From contig DATDOY010000088.1 of NCBI GenBank assembly GCA_035293045.1, positions 1-14,858 on the forward strand: a stretch of 14,858 nt of DNA. Reading direction: 5' to 3'. The position numbers and the translations under genes were made by a program. This stretch comes from DATDOY01 sp035293045 (GTDB taxonomy: Bacteria > Actinomycetota > Acidimicrobiia > IMCC26256 > JACPCJ01). The first letter of the stretch is position 1; each line of letters starts with the position of its first letter. The notes under the pieces were generated by a model. It saw nothing but the letters and a program-made list of their open reading frames with translations, did not search any database and was not told the DNA's origin. Shown here one piece after another: positions 1-7,319 of the stretch.

Positions 1-764
1 GCCTCCTCCTCGGGTGACAGCTCCTCAGCTTCGGATGACGGCGGTGACGGGGCGGCGGGCTCATCTCCAGGGTGTGCGTATGGCGTCGCGCTATGCGCGA
101 CGCCATACGCACGCCCTGCCTCAGCAGGAGCGGCGGGGGGCGCGGGGTCGGCGGGGGCGGCGCGGCGCGACCGGTCCTCGGCGCGGTACTGCGCCGCCAC
201 CTCGTGGAAGTCGACGGCGAGATCGTCGCCGCCCGACACCGCGGCCACGAAGTCCTCGGCCGGGATCTGGAGCACCACGCAGTCGGTCCGCGCCCGCACG
301 CTCGCCGTGCGAGCCGTGCGCTCGACGATGGCCACCTCGCCAAAGGAGTCCCCCGCCGCGAACGTCCGCACCACGTGTTCCTCGCCGCTCTCGTCGTCGC
401 GCTGGGACACCTCGGCCTCGCCGTCGCGCAGGATGTAGAAGTAGATCGGGGCGTCGCCCTGTTCGACGATCAGCTCACCGGCGGGCACCCTCGCCTCGAT
501 CGAGTGGGCGGCGATCTCCCGGGCCGACTCCACGTCGAGGCCTTGGAACGTGCGCTGCACATGACCCCCCGCCTCCGCCCACAGCATCTCGACCGGGTCG
601 AGGCGTTCGACCGCAGGCCAGCGGCGGCGCAGCACGGGCAGCAGGGCCTGGGTGGCCACCGTCACGACCGCCGTCCCCACCACCGACAGCCAGAGCGCGA
701 CCACGAACATCTCGAGGGGCGTGGACCCGACTCGCACGATGTCGACGTCGACGCCGACGCTCAT
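1..764 (-). CDS. Membrane-anchored cyclic-nucleotide-binding (CNB) domain protein, 3' end off window
   Basis: The reading frame is open from an ATG at 764 to the left edge (254 codons seen, no stop), so the gene is partial. One hydrophobic segment lies at residues 17-45, followed by arginines (LRRRW), which suggests a membrane anchor with the rest in the cytoplasm. Residues about 75-185 read as a CNB fold. There is a strand-rich part (VPAGELIVEQGDAPIYFYIL), then a phosphate-binding cassette with FGE at 141-143 and R-T-A at 152-154, the residues that contact cyclic nucleotide in CRP/PKA-type domains. No helix-turn-helix follows. Instead there is an Ala/Pro/Glu-rich tail interrupted by a long hairpin at 68-118. 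The gene diverges from the multiheme cytochrome gene at 907, so it may sense or control that system (inference). A purine-rich GGGGGAGGAG lies directly against the ATG, an unusually short spacing. The CNB call is firm; ligand and role are unknown. Confidence 0.85.
   Translation of the reverse strand, partial: MSVGVDVDIVRVGSTPLEMFVVALWLSVVGTAVVTVATQALLPVLRRRWPAVERLDPVEMLWAEAGGHVQRTFQGLDVESAREIAAHSIEARVPAGELIVEQGDAPIYFYILRDGEAEVSQRDDESGEEHVVRTFAAGDSFGEVAIVERTARTASVRARTDCVVLQIPAEDFVAAVSGGDDLAVDFHEVAAQYRAEDRSRRAAPADPAPPAAPAEAGRAYGVAHSATPYAHPGDEPAAPSPPSSEAEELSPEEE
68..118. repeat. Long inverted repeat (hairpin) inside the CNB protein gene
   Basis: Positions 74-91 and 95-112 are perfect 18-bp inverted arms around a 3-base loop (TAT). 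After one T/G mismatch (73/113, a G-U pair in RNA) pairing continues for five more base pairs out to 68 and 118. It lies in frame in the low-complexity C-terminal tail and encodes about AGRAYGVAHSATPYAHP. This degree of self-complementarity is not required by the protein. It could be an inserted palindromic element or an RNA structure. Confidence 0.85.
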
Positions 765-906
765 CTCCTCCCCCGCTCCATCGGCGCACGGTACCGCGAC
801 CACGCCGTGCCTGCGCTCGGTTCGCGAGTCGGCCACAAACCTGCGTGGTAGGAATGGATCCGCCTGACCCGCCGGGCGGGCGCCAGGGTGCCGGGGTGCG
901 AGGGGC
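765..906. promoter_or_regulatory. Divergent intergenic region between CNB protein and cytochrome genes
   Basis: This is the only space available for the two promoters of the divergent genes at 764 (minus) and 907 (plus). It contains a locally AT-richer stretch (CACAAACC through GGTAGGAAT, about 833-856) in otherwise GC-rich DNA, but no convincing -35/-10 pair on either strand. A GAGGGG ribosome-binding sequence sits just before the ATG at 907. Shared regulation is inference. Confidence 0.4.
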
Positions 907-3753
907 ATGTCCAAGTTCCAGATCCAGTCGCGCAAGTGGAACGTCGCCATCGGGATCGGCGTGTTCGTGCTGTTCCTCGGCGCCTTCGGAAGCCTGTTCT
1001 TCCTCCAAGCCCTCATCGCCCCGGGCACGCCCACCTACGTCTTCCTCGTCATCCTCGGCGTGGTGACGGCGCTCCTGTTCGCGCTGCCGGGCCTCGTCTA
1101 CCCCGCGCGCAAGCGCGTCGGGCCGGTGAAGAAGGTCCTCCCCGGCGGGACGATGGCCTGGGTGCGGTCGCACCTCTACATCCCGATCCTCTCCCTCGCG
1201 GCCGCCTATGTGCACGCGTCGTCGGCACCCTTCCAAGGACAGCTCACGACCGGGAAGGTGACGCTCGTCCTCGGAATCCTCGTGATGGTCTCGGGCTACG
1301 CCCGCCACCACATGATCGGCCTCCAGAAAGAGGCCATCAACATCAACGTCGAGATCAACAAACTCACCATCGACCAGCCCCGAGAGTTTCGCCGGCTCGT
1401 CCTCGACTTCACCCAGAACCGGCGGCCGATCGAGGAGATCGACGCCGATGCGGCCAAGCTCGACGACGCCCGCGCCGTGTTGTGGCGGGAAATCCGCAAG
1501 CTCGAGGGCCAGATCGACCGCTTCTTCCCCCGCGAGGGGGGCCAGAGCCGCCTCGTGCTCCACCTCACGATGTGGCGCAAGCTGCACCCGTGGCTCACGG
1601 TGGGGCTGTTCGTCGTGCTCGGCTATCACGTGTTCGACGTGGTGGGAGGCCACCAGAGCGTCTTCGGCGACGAGAAGACCGAGTTCGCGTCGGCCGAAGC
1701 GTGCGGGTCGTGCCACGGCGACCTGTTCCGCGAGTGGGCGACCTCGGCGATGTCGCACGCGCAGACGGGCACGGTGATGGAGGCGCAGCTTCCCGTCACC
1801 CTGAACGAGAACCGCAAGCTCGCCGAGGAGCGCGGCGAGGAACAAGCGAAGCTTCTCGACGGCCTCGGGAAGGTGTGCATCAACTGCCACGCGCAGGCGG
1901 GCGCCCGCTTCGCCGACGAGCTCGCGCTGTTGCCCTTCAACCAGGCCGGCTCCGATCCCGACGGCGGCGTGGCGGTCTCCGGCGGGGGCGACGCCGTCCA
2001 GCGCGACGGCGTCGGCTGCGTCGTGTGCCACTCGCAAAAAACGACGCTCCCGGAGATGGCGGCGGCCGGCGAGCTCCCGATCGACAATGGCGGCGCCGCC
2101 GACTTCGGCACGCAGTTCGGCCCGCGCTTCGACGATCCGCTCCCCGTGCGCGTGCATGGCATCGAGACGAGCGGGGCGTGGTCGAGCCCGGTGCGGTCGT
2201 CGCTGGCCTGCGGGAGTTGCCACAACGTGAAGGCCGACCTCGACGGCGACGGCCTCACGCCGATCGCGGACGCGTCCGAGGACGTCCTGTCCGACGAGGG
2301 CAGGACCGACCTCGACGGCGACCGACAACTCGACCAGAACGAACTCGACAACGAGGACGGCTCCCTCGACGACCTCGTGCTCCAGACCACCTTCGACGAG
2401 TGGCAGGACTATCTCGTCGCCTTCGAGACCCGCTACGCCGACGACCCCCGCCAGACCCTCGACGGGCCCATCTCCTGCGCCGAGTGCCACATGCCCCGGA
2501 AGGGCGACGGCACGCAGGGGGCGGTCGACTACGCGCCCGGGCTGCTGTCGGTGAAAGAGCGTGGCCACCGCAGCCACGCCTTCGTGGGCGTGGACTACGA
2601 CCTCGACCCGTCGGCCTACGACGACGCCGGCGGCGACGAGGCCTTCGCCGAGGTATTGGCGGAGCGCCAGGCGCTGCTCCAGTCGGCCGTCACCATCGAG
2701 GTCGGTCGGGGCGAGGTCGCCGACGGCCGACTGACCGCCCCGGTCACCGTGCGCAACAACCTCCTCGGCCACACGTTCCCGACCGGGTTCGCCTTCGCCC
2801 GCCAACTGTGGCTCGAAGTGCAGGCGGAGACGGCCGGCGGGGAAGAGGTGTGCCTCGTGGCGCCCAACCCGGCGCTGCCGGCCCCCTGCCGGTCGGGCGT
2901 CGTCGACGACTTCGACGATTCACTGCCCCAGTGCGACGTGGCCGCCGTGAGCGAGGCGATCGCTGCTGACCCTACGCTGCTCGGCACACAGGTCGACCCG
3001 GCCGCGCTCGGCAACGCCGACGTGAGGTTCGCCGACGCCCTCGCACCCGGCGAGTGCGATCCATGGCTGACAAACTGGCAGAAGATCCTGACCGACGGGG
3101 ACGCCGACGGCGACGCCGTGTTCGAGGAAGTGCCGTACCAGTCGTTCCTGCCCGACATCGTGAAGCTCCGCGTGCGGGTGGCGACGCAGCAGCCGATGCG
3201 GGTGCTCGAGACCGTGCGGGCCAACGTCGACCCGGCCACGGGGGCCGTCACCGAACTCGACGCCGACACCTACAACTACGTGTTCGACGTGAGCGGGGTG
3301 CCCGAGGGCGAGGAGGTCGTGGTGACGGCGCGACTGCGGTTCCGCCACTTGCCGCCGGAGTTCCTGACGTCGCTCGACGCGCGTCTCGACGATCTCGACG
3401 ACATCCCCGTGTCAGCCCGCCTCGATCTCGAGTCGGCGCTGGGCAACCTGGTGATCACGGACGTTCTCGAGCGGCGTACGGGCCAGGGTGCCGACCCCGA
3501 GTGCGAAGGGCCGCAGAACGGCGATGACAAGAGCATCCTCGACTGCGTCGACGCCGACGACCTGAAGGTGGCCTTGGCCCAGGTCGAGCGCATGCGCGAC
3601 CTCCGAGATGTCGACCGCAGTTCCGGCGAGGGGGCGCTGGCCGCCGGCGCGGGCGCCACGCCGGGGATGGTCTTTGTGGGGTCGATACTCGTCGCCGCCA
3701 CCGCGGGCCTGCTTCCTGAGCTCCGGCGGCGGGGTCGTCGTTCCCGGGCATGA
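907..3753 (+). CDS. Membrane di-heme b / pentaheme c fusion cytochrome
   Basis: The protein has 948 residues. Predicted membrane helices lie at about 14-34, 42-65, 86-107, 117-137 and 226-248, with a charged cytoplasmic loop at 138-225. H89 and H103 in helix 3 and H227 and H241 in helix 5 are each 14 residues apart. This is the arrangement that holds two stacked b hemes in ferric-reductase/NOX-type membrane domains. Five CxxCH motifs follow at C266, C324, C371, C435 and C524, for five covalent c hemes on the outside. GHTFPTG (621-627) lies in a beta-rich domain often seen C-terminal to such multiheme cytochromes (cytochrome c554-like families). EF-hand-like acidic loops lie at 468-479 and 730-741. 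A helix at about 918-936 plus an arginine tail anchors the C terminus. I infer electron transfer from the membrane or cytoplasm to an external acceptor; donor and acceptor are unknown. The start is set by GAGGGG before the ATG. Confidence 0.85.
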   Translation: MSKFQIQSRKWNVAIGIGVFVLFLGAFGSLFFLQALIAPGTPTYVFLVILGVVTALLFALPGLVYPARKRVGPVKKVLPGGTMAWVRSHLYIPILSLAAAYVHASSAPFQGQLTTGKVTLVLGILVMVSGYARHHMIGLQKEAININVEINKLTIDQPREFRRLVLDFTQNRRPIEEIDADAAKLDDARAVLWREIRKLEGQIDRFFPREGGQSRLVLHLTMWRKLHPWLTVGLFVVLGYHVFDVVGGHQSVFGDEKTEFASAEACGSCHGDLFREWATSAMSHAQTGTVMEAQLPVTLNENRKLAEERGEEQAKLLDGLGKVCINCHAQAGARFADELALLPFNQAGSDPDGGVAVSGGGDAVQRDGVGCVVCHSQKTTLPEMAAAGELPIDNGGAADFGTQFGPRFDDPLPVRVHGIETSGAWSSPVRSSLACGSCHNVKADLDGDGLTPIADASEDVLSDEGRTDLDGDRQLDQNELDNEDGSLDDLVLQTTFDEWQDYLVAFETRYADDPRQTLDGPISCAECHMPRKGDGTQGAVDYAPGLLSVKERGHRSHAFVGVDYDLDPSAYDDAGGDEAFAEVLAERQALLQSAVTIEVGRGEVADGRLTAPVTVRNNLLGHTFPTGFAFARQLWLEVQAETAGGEEVCLVAPNPALPAPCRSGVVDDFDDSLPQCDVAAVSEAIAADPTLLGTQVDPAALGNADVRFADALAPGECDPWLTNWQKILTDGDADGDAVFEEVPYQSFLPDIVKLRVRVATQQPMRVLETVRANVDPATGAVTELDADTYNYVFDVSGVPEGEEVVVTARLRFRHLPPEFLTSLDARLDDLDDIPVSARLDLESALGNLVITDVLERRTGQGADPECEGPQNGDDKSILDCVDADDLKVALAQVERMRDLRDVDRSSGEGALAAGAGATPGMVFVGSILVAATAGLLPELRRRGRRSRA

Positions 3754-3782
3754 CGTAGCGCGCGGTCGTCGGCGCCGTCGCG

Positions 3783-3989
3783 GTGAGCATGCTGGTCGCG
3801 CTCGTCGCCGTCGCCCTCGTGCGGGTGGCGGCGACCGACGGGGCGTCCGATCGTTCGGACCGGCCGGCGCCCGACGCCGCCTCGGCCCACGCCGCCGCCG
3901 CCCTCTTCGACCAGTTGCTCGCGCTCGAGTTGTCGACCTCGGAGCGGGCGCTGGTCGAACGCCGCCTCGACGACCTCCGCTCCATCTGA
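3783..3989 (+). CDS. Small membrane-anchored protein of unknown function
   Basis: This is a 68-residue frame starting at GTG (or ATG 3789, two codons on). An in-frame TAG at 3756-3758 prevents a much earlier start. Nearly every third codon base is G or C, as in the neighbouring genes, which supports real coding. It begins with a hydrophobic segment (MLVALVAVALV) and then a short Ser/Asp/Arg linker. It ends with a probable amphipathic helix (LFDQLLALELSTSERALVERRLDDL). No family is recognised. It starts 29 bases after the cytochrome stop on the same strand, so it is probably co-transcribed and may be an accessory subunit (inference). It converges with the SulP gene. No clear ribosome-binding site is seen. 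Confidence 0.6.
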   Translation: MSMLVALVAVALVRVAATDGASDRSDRPAPDAASAHAAAALFDQLLALELSTSERALVERRLDDLRSI

Positions 3990-4030
3990 CGCGTCGCGAT
4001 CCGCCGCCCACTCCAGGGCAGACGCGCCGG

Positions 4031-5689
4031 CTACGCGGCGTGACGCGAGGCGTGATGGCGGGCGTGGTCCACCGCGGCGTCGAGGTCGGTGAAGATGTGC
4101 TCCTCGTGGGCGAGGTGATCCAGGGCGCCGACGGCTTCGAGCACGCGGAGGTGCTCGGGCTTGGCCCCCTTGAGGAGCACCGTGATGTGCCGGCGCTCCA
4201 ACTCGTGGACGATCTCGCCGAGCGCCTGCGCTCCGGTCGCGTCGAGGACCTGCAATCGTGGCAGCCGCAGGATCACGACGCGGACGTCGCTCACGGCGGT
4301 GAGCTCGGTGAGGAAGCGCTGGGCGGCCCCGAAGAACATGGCGCCGTCCAGGCGATACGTGACGATGTGGGAGGCGAGGAGGCTGGCTTCGACGTCGCCC
4401 GACACCTCGCCGAGCTCCTCCGACGACAGCGGCTCGACGATCGCACTCGCCGTGCGGGCCACGTGCCGCAGGGCGAGCCCGGCGGCCACGGCGATCCCGA
4501 TCTCGACCGCGAGGATGAGGTCGAAAACGACCGTCGCCGCGGCGGTCAGGCCCAAGACGAGAGCGTCGGATCGGGTGGCGCGCAGGATCGCGCGGACGTT
4601 GGGAATGTCGACCATGCGGACGACGGTGACCATCAGGACCCCGGAGAGGGCGGCAATCGGAATGTCGGCGACCACGGACCCGCCGGCGAACACGACGGCG
4701 AGGAGCACAAACGAGTGCACGACGGCGGCCACCCGGGTGCGGGCGCGGGCGCGCACGTTCACCGCCGTGCGGGCGATGGCGCCGGTGGCGGGCATGCCGC
4801 CCATCAGCGGCGACACCAGGTTGGCGAGCCCCTGACCGAACAACTCGCGGTCGGGATCGTGGCGGCCGGTGTCGGCCATCCCGTCGGCGACCTTGGCTGA
4901 GAGCAGGCTCTCGAGCGCGCCGAGGATGGCCACCGCGAGCCCGGCGGAAAAGAGGGCGCTGATGCGGTCGAGCGAGACCGTCGGGAGCGACGGCAGGGGA
5001 AGCGAGCCCGGAAGATGGCCGATCGTGGCCACGTCGAGATCGCCGAGGTTGGCGACGAGCGTCGCCACGGCGACGCCGATGAGTGACGCGGGCAGCGCCC
5101 GATGGAGGTGCGTGGCCACGATCATGACCACCACCACCAGCGCCACCACAACGAGCGGCGCGGCGCGACCGTGGTCGAGGCCGCGCGCCACGGCCCGGAT
5201 CGCCACCACCACTGTGTTGTCGCCCGACGGGATCGCCACCCCGAGGGCCGCCGGCACCTGCTGCAAGAAGATGACGACCGCGATCCCCACGGTGAAGCCC
5301 TCGATCACGGGCCAGGGCACGAAGGCGGCGTAGCGGCCCAGACCGGCGAGGGCGGCTCCGACCAGGAGGGCGCCGGCGATGAGGCCGACGAGCAGCACCG
5401 CCTCTGGGCCGTAGCGATGGATGATCGGAACGAGCACGACCGTCATCGCCCCGGTGGGGCCCGACACCTGGACGCTCGACCCGCCGAAGATGGCGGCGAC
5501 CACGCCGGCCACGATGGCGGTGGTCAGACCCGCCTCGGCGCCGAGTCCCGAGGTGATGCCGAAGGCCAGCGCCAGCGGCAGCGCGACGACGCCGACCGTC
5601 ACGCCCGCCACCGCATCGGCGCGCAGCGCGCGAAGCGAGATGGTGTAGTCGGAACGGCGCGGCAACAGGCCGCGCAGGCGCGCGCTCAC
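4031..5689 (-). CDS. SulP-family anion permease with C-terminal STAS domain
   Basis: This 552-residue protein belongs to the SLC26/SulP family of inner-membrane transporters for sulfate, bicarbonate or related anions. The N-terminal two thirds is polytopic with family landmarks: DAVAGVTVGVVALPLALAF near residue 25, VSGPTGAMTVVLVPII in the third-helix region, and EGFTVGIAVVIFLQQ. The last ~130 residues form a STAS domain with the LDATG motif. Length is normal for the family. The GTG start lies inside the stop of the upstream ArsR-type gene (overlap GTGA, 5686-5689), and no separate ribosome-binding site is visible. Translation is therefore probably coupled and expression controlled by that repressor. 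The substrate cannot be read from the sequence: sulfate is the default guess, bicarbonate is possible. Confidence 0.92.
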   Translation of the reverse strand: MSARLRGLLPRRSDYTISLRALRADAVAGVTVGVVALPLALAFGITSGLGAEAGLTTAIVAGVVAAIFGGSSVQVSGPTGAMTVVLVPIIHRYGPEAVLLVGLIAGALLVGAALAGLGRYAAFVPWPVIEGFTVGIAVVIFLQQVPAALGVAIPSGDNTVVVAIRAVARGLDHGRAAPLVVVALVVVVMIVATHLHRALPASLIGVAVATLVANLGDLDVATIGHLPGSLPLPSLPTVSLDRISALFSAGLAVAILGALESLLSAKVADGMADTGRHDPDRELFGQGLANLVSPLMGGMPATGAIARTAVNVRARARTRVAAVVHSFVLLAVVFAGGSVVADIPIAALSGVLMVTVVRMVDIPNVRAILRATRSDALVLGLTAAATVVFDLILAVEIGIAVAAGLALRHVARTASAIVEPLSSEELGEVSGDVEASLLASHIVTYRLDGAMFFGAAQRFLTELTAVSDVRVVILRLPRLQVLDATGAQALGEIVHELERRHITVLLKGAKPEHLRVLEAVGALDHLAHEEHIFTDLDAAVDHARHHASRHAA

Positions 5690-6042
5690 CGGACGTCGGT
5701 GCGTAGGTCGGCCAAGAGACCCTCGGCCGCCGACAACGAGCGGATGAGCATCGCCTTGGCCACCGCGAGCAGCTTGGCGAGTTGGGGATCGGCGAGGGAG
5801 TAGTGCACGTGGGCGCCGTCTTTGCGGGTGATGACGAGCCCGGCGCGGCGCAGCACTCCAAGCTGCTGCGACAGGTGCGAAGGTTCGATCCCGACCAGCG
5901 GCTGGATCTCGCTTACCGACCGCTCGCCCTCGGCGAGCACCTCGAGCACTCGGATCCTGGCGGGGTGGGCGAGGGCGCGGAACAGCTCCGCCTTCTTCTC
6001 GGAGATGGTTCGGCTGATCTCGCGGGGGGTGGAGCGGGTCAT
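5686..6042 (-). CDS. ArsR-family winged-helix repressor
   Basis: I take the ATG at 6042 as the start (118 residues), because AAGG lies 8-9 bases upstream; a GTG at 6051 would add three residues. The protein is a compact winged helix: LFRALAHPARIRVLEVL, then recognition-helix region VSEIQPLVGIEPSHLSQQL, then a wing (LVITRKDGAHVHYSL). This is the ArsR/SmtB pattern. It contains no cysteine, so neither the ELCVCDL metal site of classic ArsR nor a BigR-like dithiol switch is present. If it responds to an effector, it must use another mechanism. The stop overlaps the start of the SulP gene, so the two form an operon in which this protein probably represses its own transcription and the transporter. 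A palindrome at 6065-6078 could be its operator. Confidence 0.92.
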   Translation of the reverse strand: MTRSTPREISRTISEKKAELFRALAHPARIRVLEVLAEGERSVSEIQPLVGIEPSHLSQQLGVLRRAGLVITRKDGAHVHYSLADPQLAKLLAVAKAMLIRSLSAAEGLLADLRTDVR

Positions 6043-6064
6043 GCCCGACACCTTAGGGCACAGT

Positions 6065-6078
6065 CATGTGATCACTTG
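6065..6078. promoter_or_regulatory. Candidate operator palindrome of the ArsR-SulP operon
   Basis: CATGTGATCACTTG contains the perfect 8-bp palindrome GTGATCAC, with outer CA/TG also paired. It lies 23-36 bases before the ArsR-type start codon, in a short AT-richer stretch. On the minus strand it falls just downstream of a CTGACA element (6086-6091) that could serve as -35, so a bound repressor would block the promoter. Binding is inferred from position and symmetry only. Confidence 0.4.
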
Positions 6079-6180
6079 CAAAGATTGTCAGGTCCTCAGC
6101 CCGGACGCCGGAAGGCCGGAGCGGCCAGAAGGCTGGCCGATGACGGTCGTCACCCGGGGTTACCGGGGTGGGTGGGTCGG

Positions 6181-6627
6181 TCAGGTCATGTGTTCGGCGG
6201 TCCAGACGACGCCGAGGTTGGGCTTTTCTTCCTCGCCGCCGTCCTCGTTGTGGATGTAGTGCACGTCGTCGGGGTTGAGGCGGTAGTAGTGACTGTGCAG
6301 CGCGTCGTCGCCGAGGAACGGGTAACGGGCCTTGAACAGCTCGCCGACCTTGGCCTCGTCGTCGCCGTCGAGTTCGTCGACGGCGCCGCTGATCTGGATG
6401 CCGCGAGCTTTGCTCCAGTCGGAGGGAACGTCGGCCACGCCGGCGGCCGCTCGGCCGTTGGCCTTGAGGTTGGCGGCCGACACCGAGTTGGGCGCAACGG
6501 AGAAGTAGAGCGTCAGGCCGTCGTTGGCGTAGAAGCACGGGGCGGCGTGGGGTTCACCCGAGGTCGACGCCGTAGCGAGCGTCAGCAGCTGGTGATCCTT
6601 CAGATAATCGGTCGCGCTCTGCGGCAT
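6181..6627 (-). CDS. Pyridoxamine 5'-phosphate oxidase-like flavin-barrel protein (YhbP-like)
   Basis: This 148-residue protein has an ATG start with GGGGA six bases upstream. The pattern LLTLATASTSGEPHAAPCFY, then LTLYFSV, then NLKANGRAAAGV, then ARGIQISGAV, is that of the PNPOx-like split barrel. The (I/A)RG(I/V)Q.G element resembles the UPF0306/YhbP subgroup. Members usually bind FMN, or F420 in some actinobacterial lines, and act on small molecules. The true substrate is not known, and this is not the vitamin B6 enzyme PdxH itself, which is longer. The C terminus is acidic (NEDGGEEEKP) and ends with WTAEHMT. It is a single gene in the same orientation as its neighbours, with about 130-bp gaps on each side, so it is probably its own transcript. 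Confidence 0.8.
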   Translation of the reverse strand: MPQSATDYLKDHQLLTLATASTSGEPHAAPCFYANDGLTLYFSVAPNSVSAANLKANGRAAAGVADVPSDWSKARGIQISGAVDELDGDDEAKVGELFKARYPFLGDDALHSHYYRLNPDDVHYIHNEDGGEEEKPNLGVVWTAEHMT

Positions 6628-6683
6628 CGTCTTCCCCTTGGTGTTCGAACTCGTGCGTGTGAACCGGGACGGTCAGGTGCGGC

Positions 6684-6703
6684 CCCGCCCCGAACAGGGC
6701 GGG
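6684..6703 (-). terminator. Possible GC-rich terminator hairpin after the response regulator gene
   Basis: CCCGCCC (6684-6690) and GGGCGGG (6697-6703) form a 7-bp all-GC stem with a 6-base loop, 44 bases beyond the regulator stop on the minus strand. No U-run follows, so this would be at best an atypical terminator. It also lies upstream of the flavin-barrel gene start at 6627. Confidence 0.35.
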
Positions 6704-6746
6704 ACCTTACCGCGCCTTCGGCGGATCTGGCGCCCGATCGGATCGC

Positions 6747-7187
6747 TCAGGAGGTGGGGCCGGTGACGCCGAGTTCGGAGAGGGCGGCCTGGCGGCGCTG
6801 CTCCATCTCGTCCTCGGAACGCCCGAGCACGTCCCTGATGACGCTCACGAGGTGCTCGATGCTGAACGGCTTCGTGACGTAGTCGGCGGCGCCGAGTTGG
6901 TAGGCCCGGGCGAGGTCGGCCGGAGCCGCCTTCGCCGACACGACGATGATGGCGGGACGGACTTCGTCGTTCGCCAAGACTTCGAGAACGCCCCACCCGT
7001 CGAGGACCGGCATCATCACGTCGAGTAGCACCACGGCTGGCGCTTCGTTGCGGACCCGCTCGACGGCGGTCTCGCCGTCGGCGGCGAGGACGGTGTCGAA
7101 GCCCTCGCCTTCGAGGTTCACGCGCATCATCAGGAGGATGTCGGGCTCGTCGTCGACGATGAGCACCTTCGTCCTGCCGTGCGTCAC
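6747..7187 (-). CDS. Single-domain response regulator (receiver only)
   Basis: This 146-residue protein is a CheY-like receiver with the full catalytic set: acidic pair D12/D13, phospho-acceptor D56 (VLLDVMMP), switch residues S84 and Y103, and K106 (TKPF). After the receiver only a short helical tail remains (about 120-146: EDEMEQRRQAALSELG), with no DNA-binding or enzymatic output domain. It therefore probably acts by protein contact, for example as a phosphorelay partner. Its gene follows that of a membrane histidine kinase, its likely cognate donor. The GTG start at 7187 is supported by GAGGGG nine bases upstream; the kinase-regulator gap is 132 bases, so a separate promoter is possible. 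The output is unknown. Confidence 0.93.
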   Translation of the reverse strand: MTHGRTKVLIVDDEPDILLMMRVNLEGEGFDTVLAADGETAVERVRNEAPAVVLLDVMMPVLDGWGVLEVLANDEVRPAIIVVSAKAAPADLARAYQLGAADYVTKPFSIEHLVSVIRDVLGRSEDEMEQRRQAALSELGVTGPTS

Positions 7188-7222
7188 GCCGGGTCACCCC
7201 TCTAGGAGCCGGGAGCGCATCC

Positions 7223-7246
7223 TGTCGCGCACTGGATTGTCGCGCA
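7223..7246. repeat. Short direct repeat upstream of the response regulator gene
   Basis: TGTCGCGCA occurs at 7223-7231 and again at 7238-7246, a 15-base period, within the 132-bp gap between the kinase stop and the regulator start. It may be a binding site for a regulator; chance is also possible at this size. Confidence 0.35.
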
Positions 7247-7319
7247 TTGCGGGGGTTCGCACACGACCCACGACAGCGAGCGCGCCGGGCACCGCCTAAC
7301 GCGGCTGGTGTGCTCCGCC

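Noticed and set aside
475..2805. Long open frame (776 codons) on the minus strand opposite the cytochrome gene
   Set aside because: It is antisense to a gene with five CxxCH motifs and membrane helices; its product is low-complexity Arg/Gly/Glu/Val sequence, typical of a shadow frame in high-GC DNA.
4014..4045. Weak hairpin between the convergent small gene and SulP gene as terminator
   Set aside because: The best stem is about 5 bp, overlaps the SulP stop and has no U-run.
3276..5861. Long open frame (861 codons) on the minus strand across the cytochrome end, small gene, SulP and ArsR genes
   Set aside because: It runs through several recognisable genes in another frame and encodes Arg/Pro-rich sequence with no domain.
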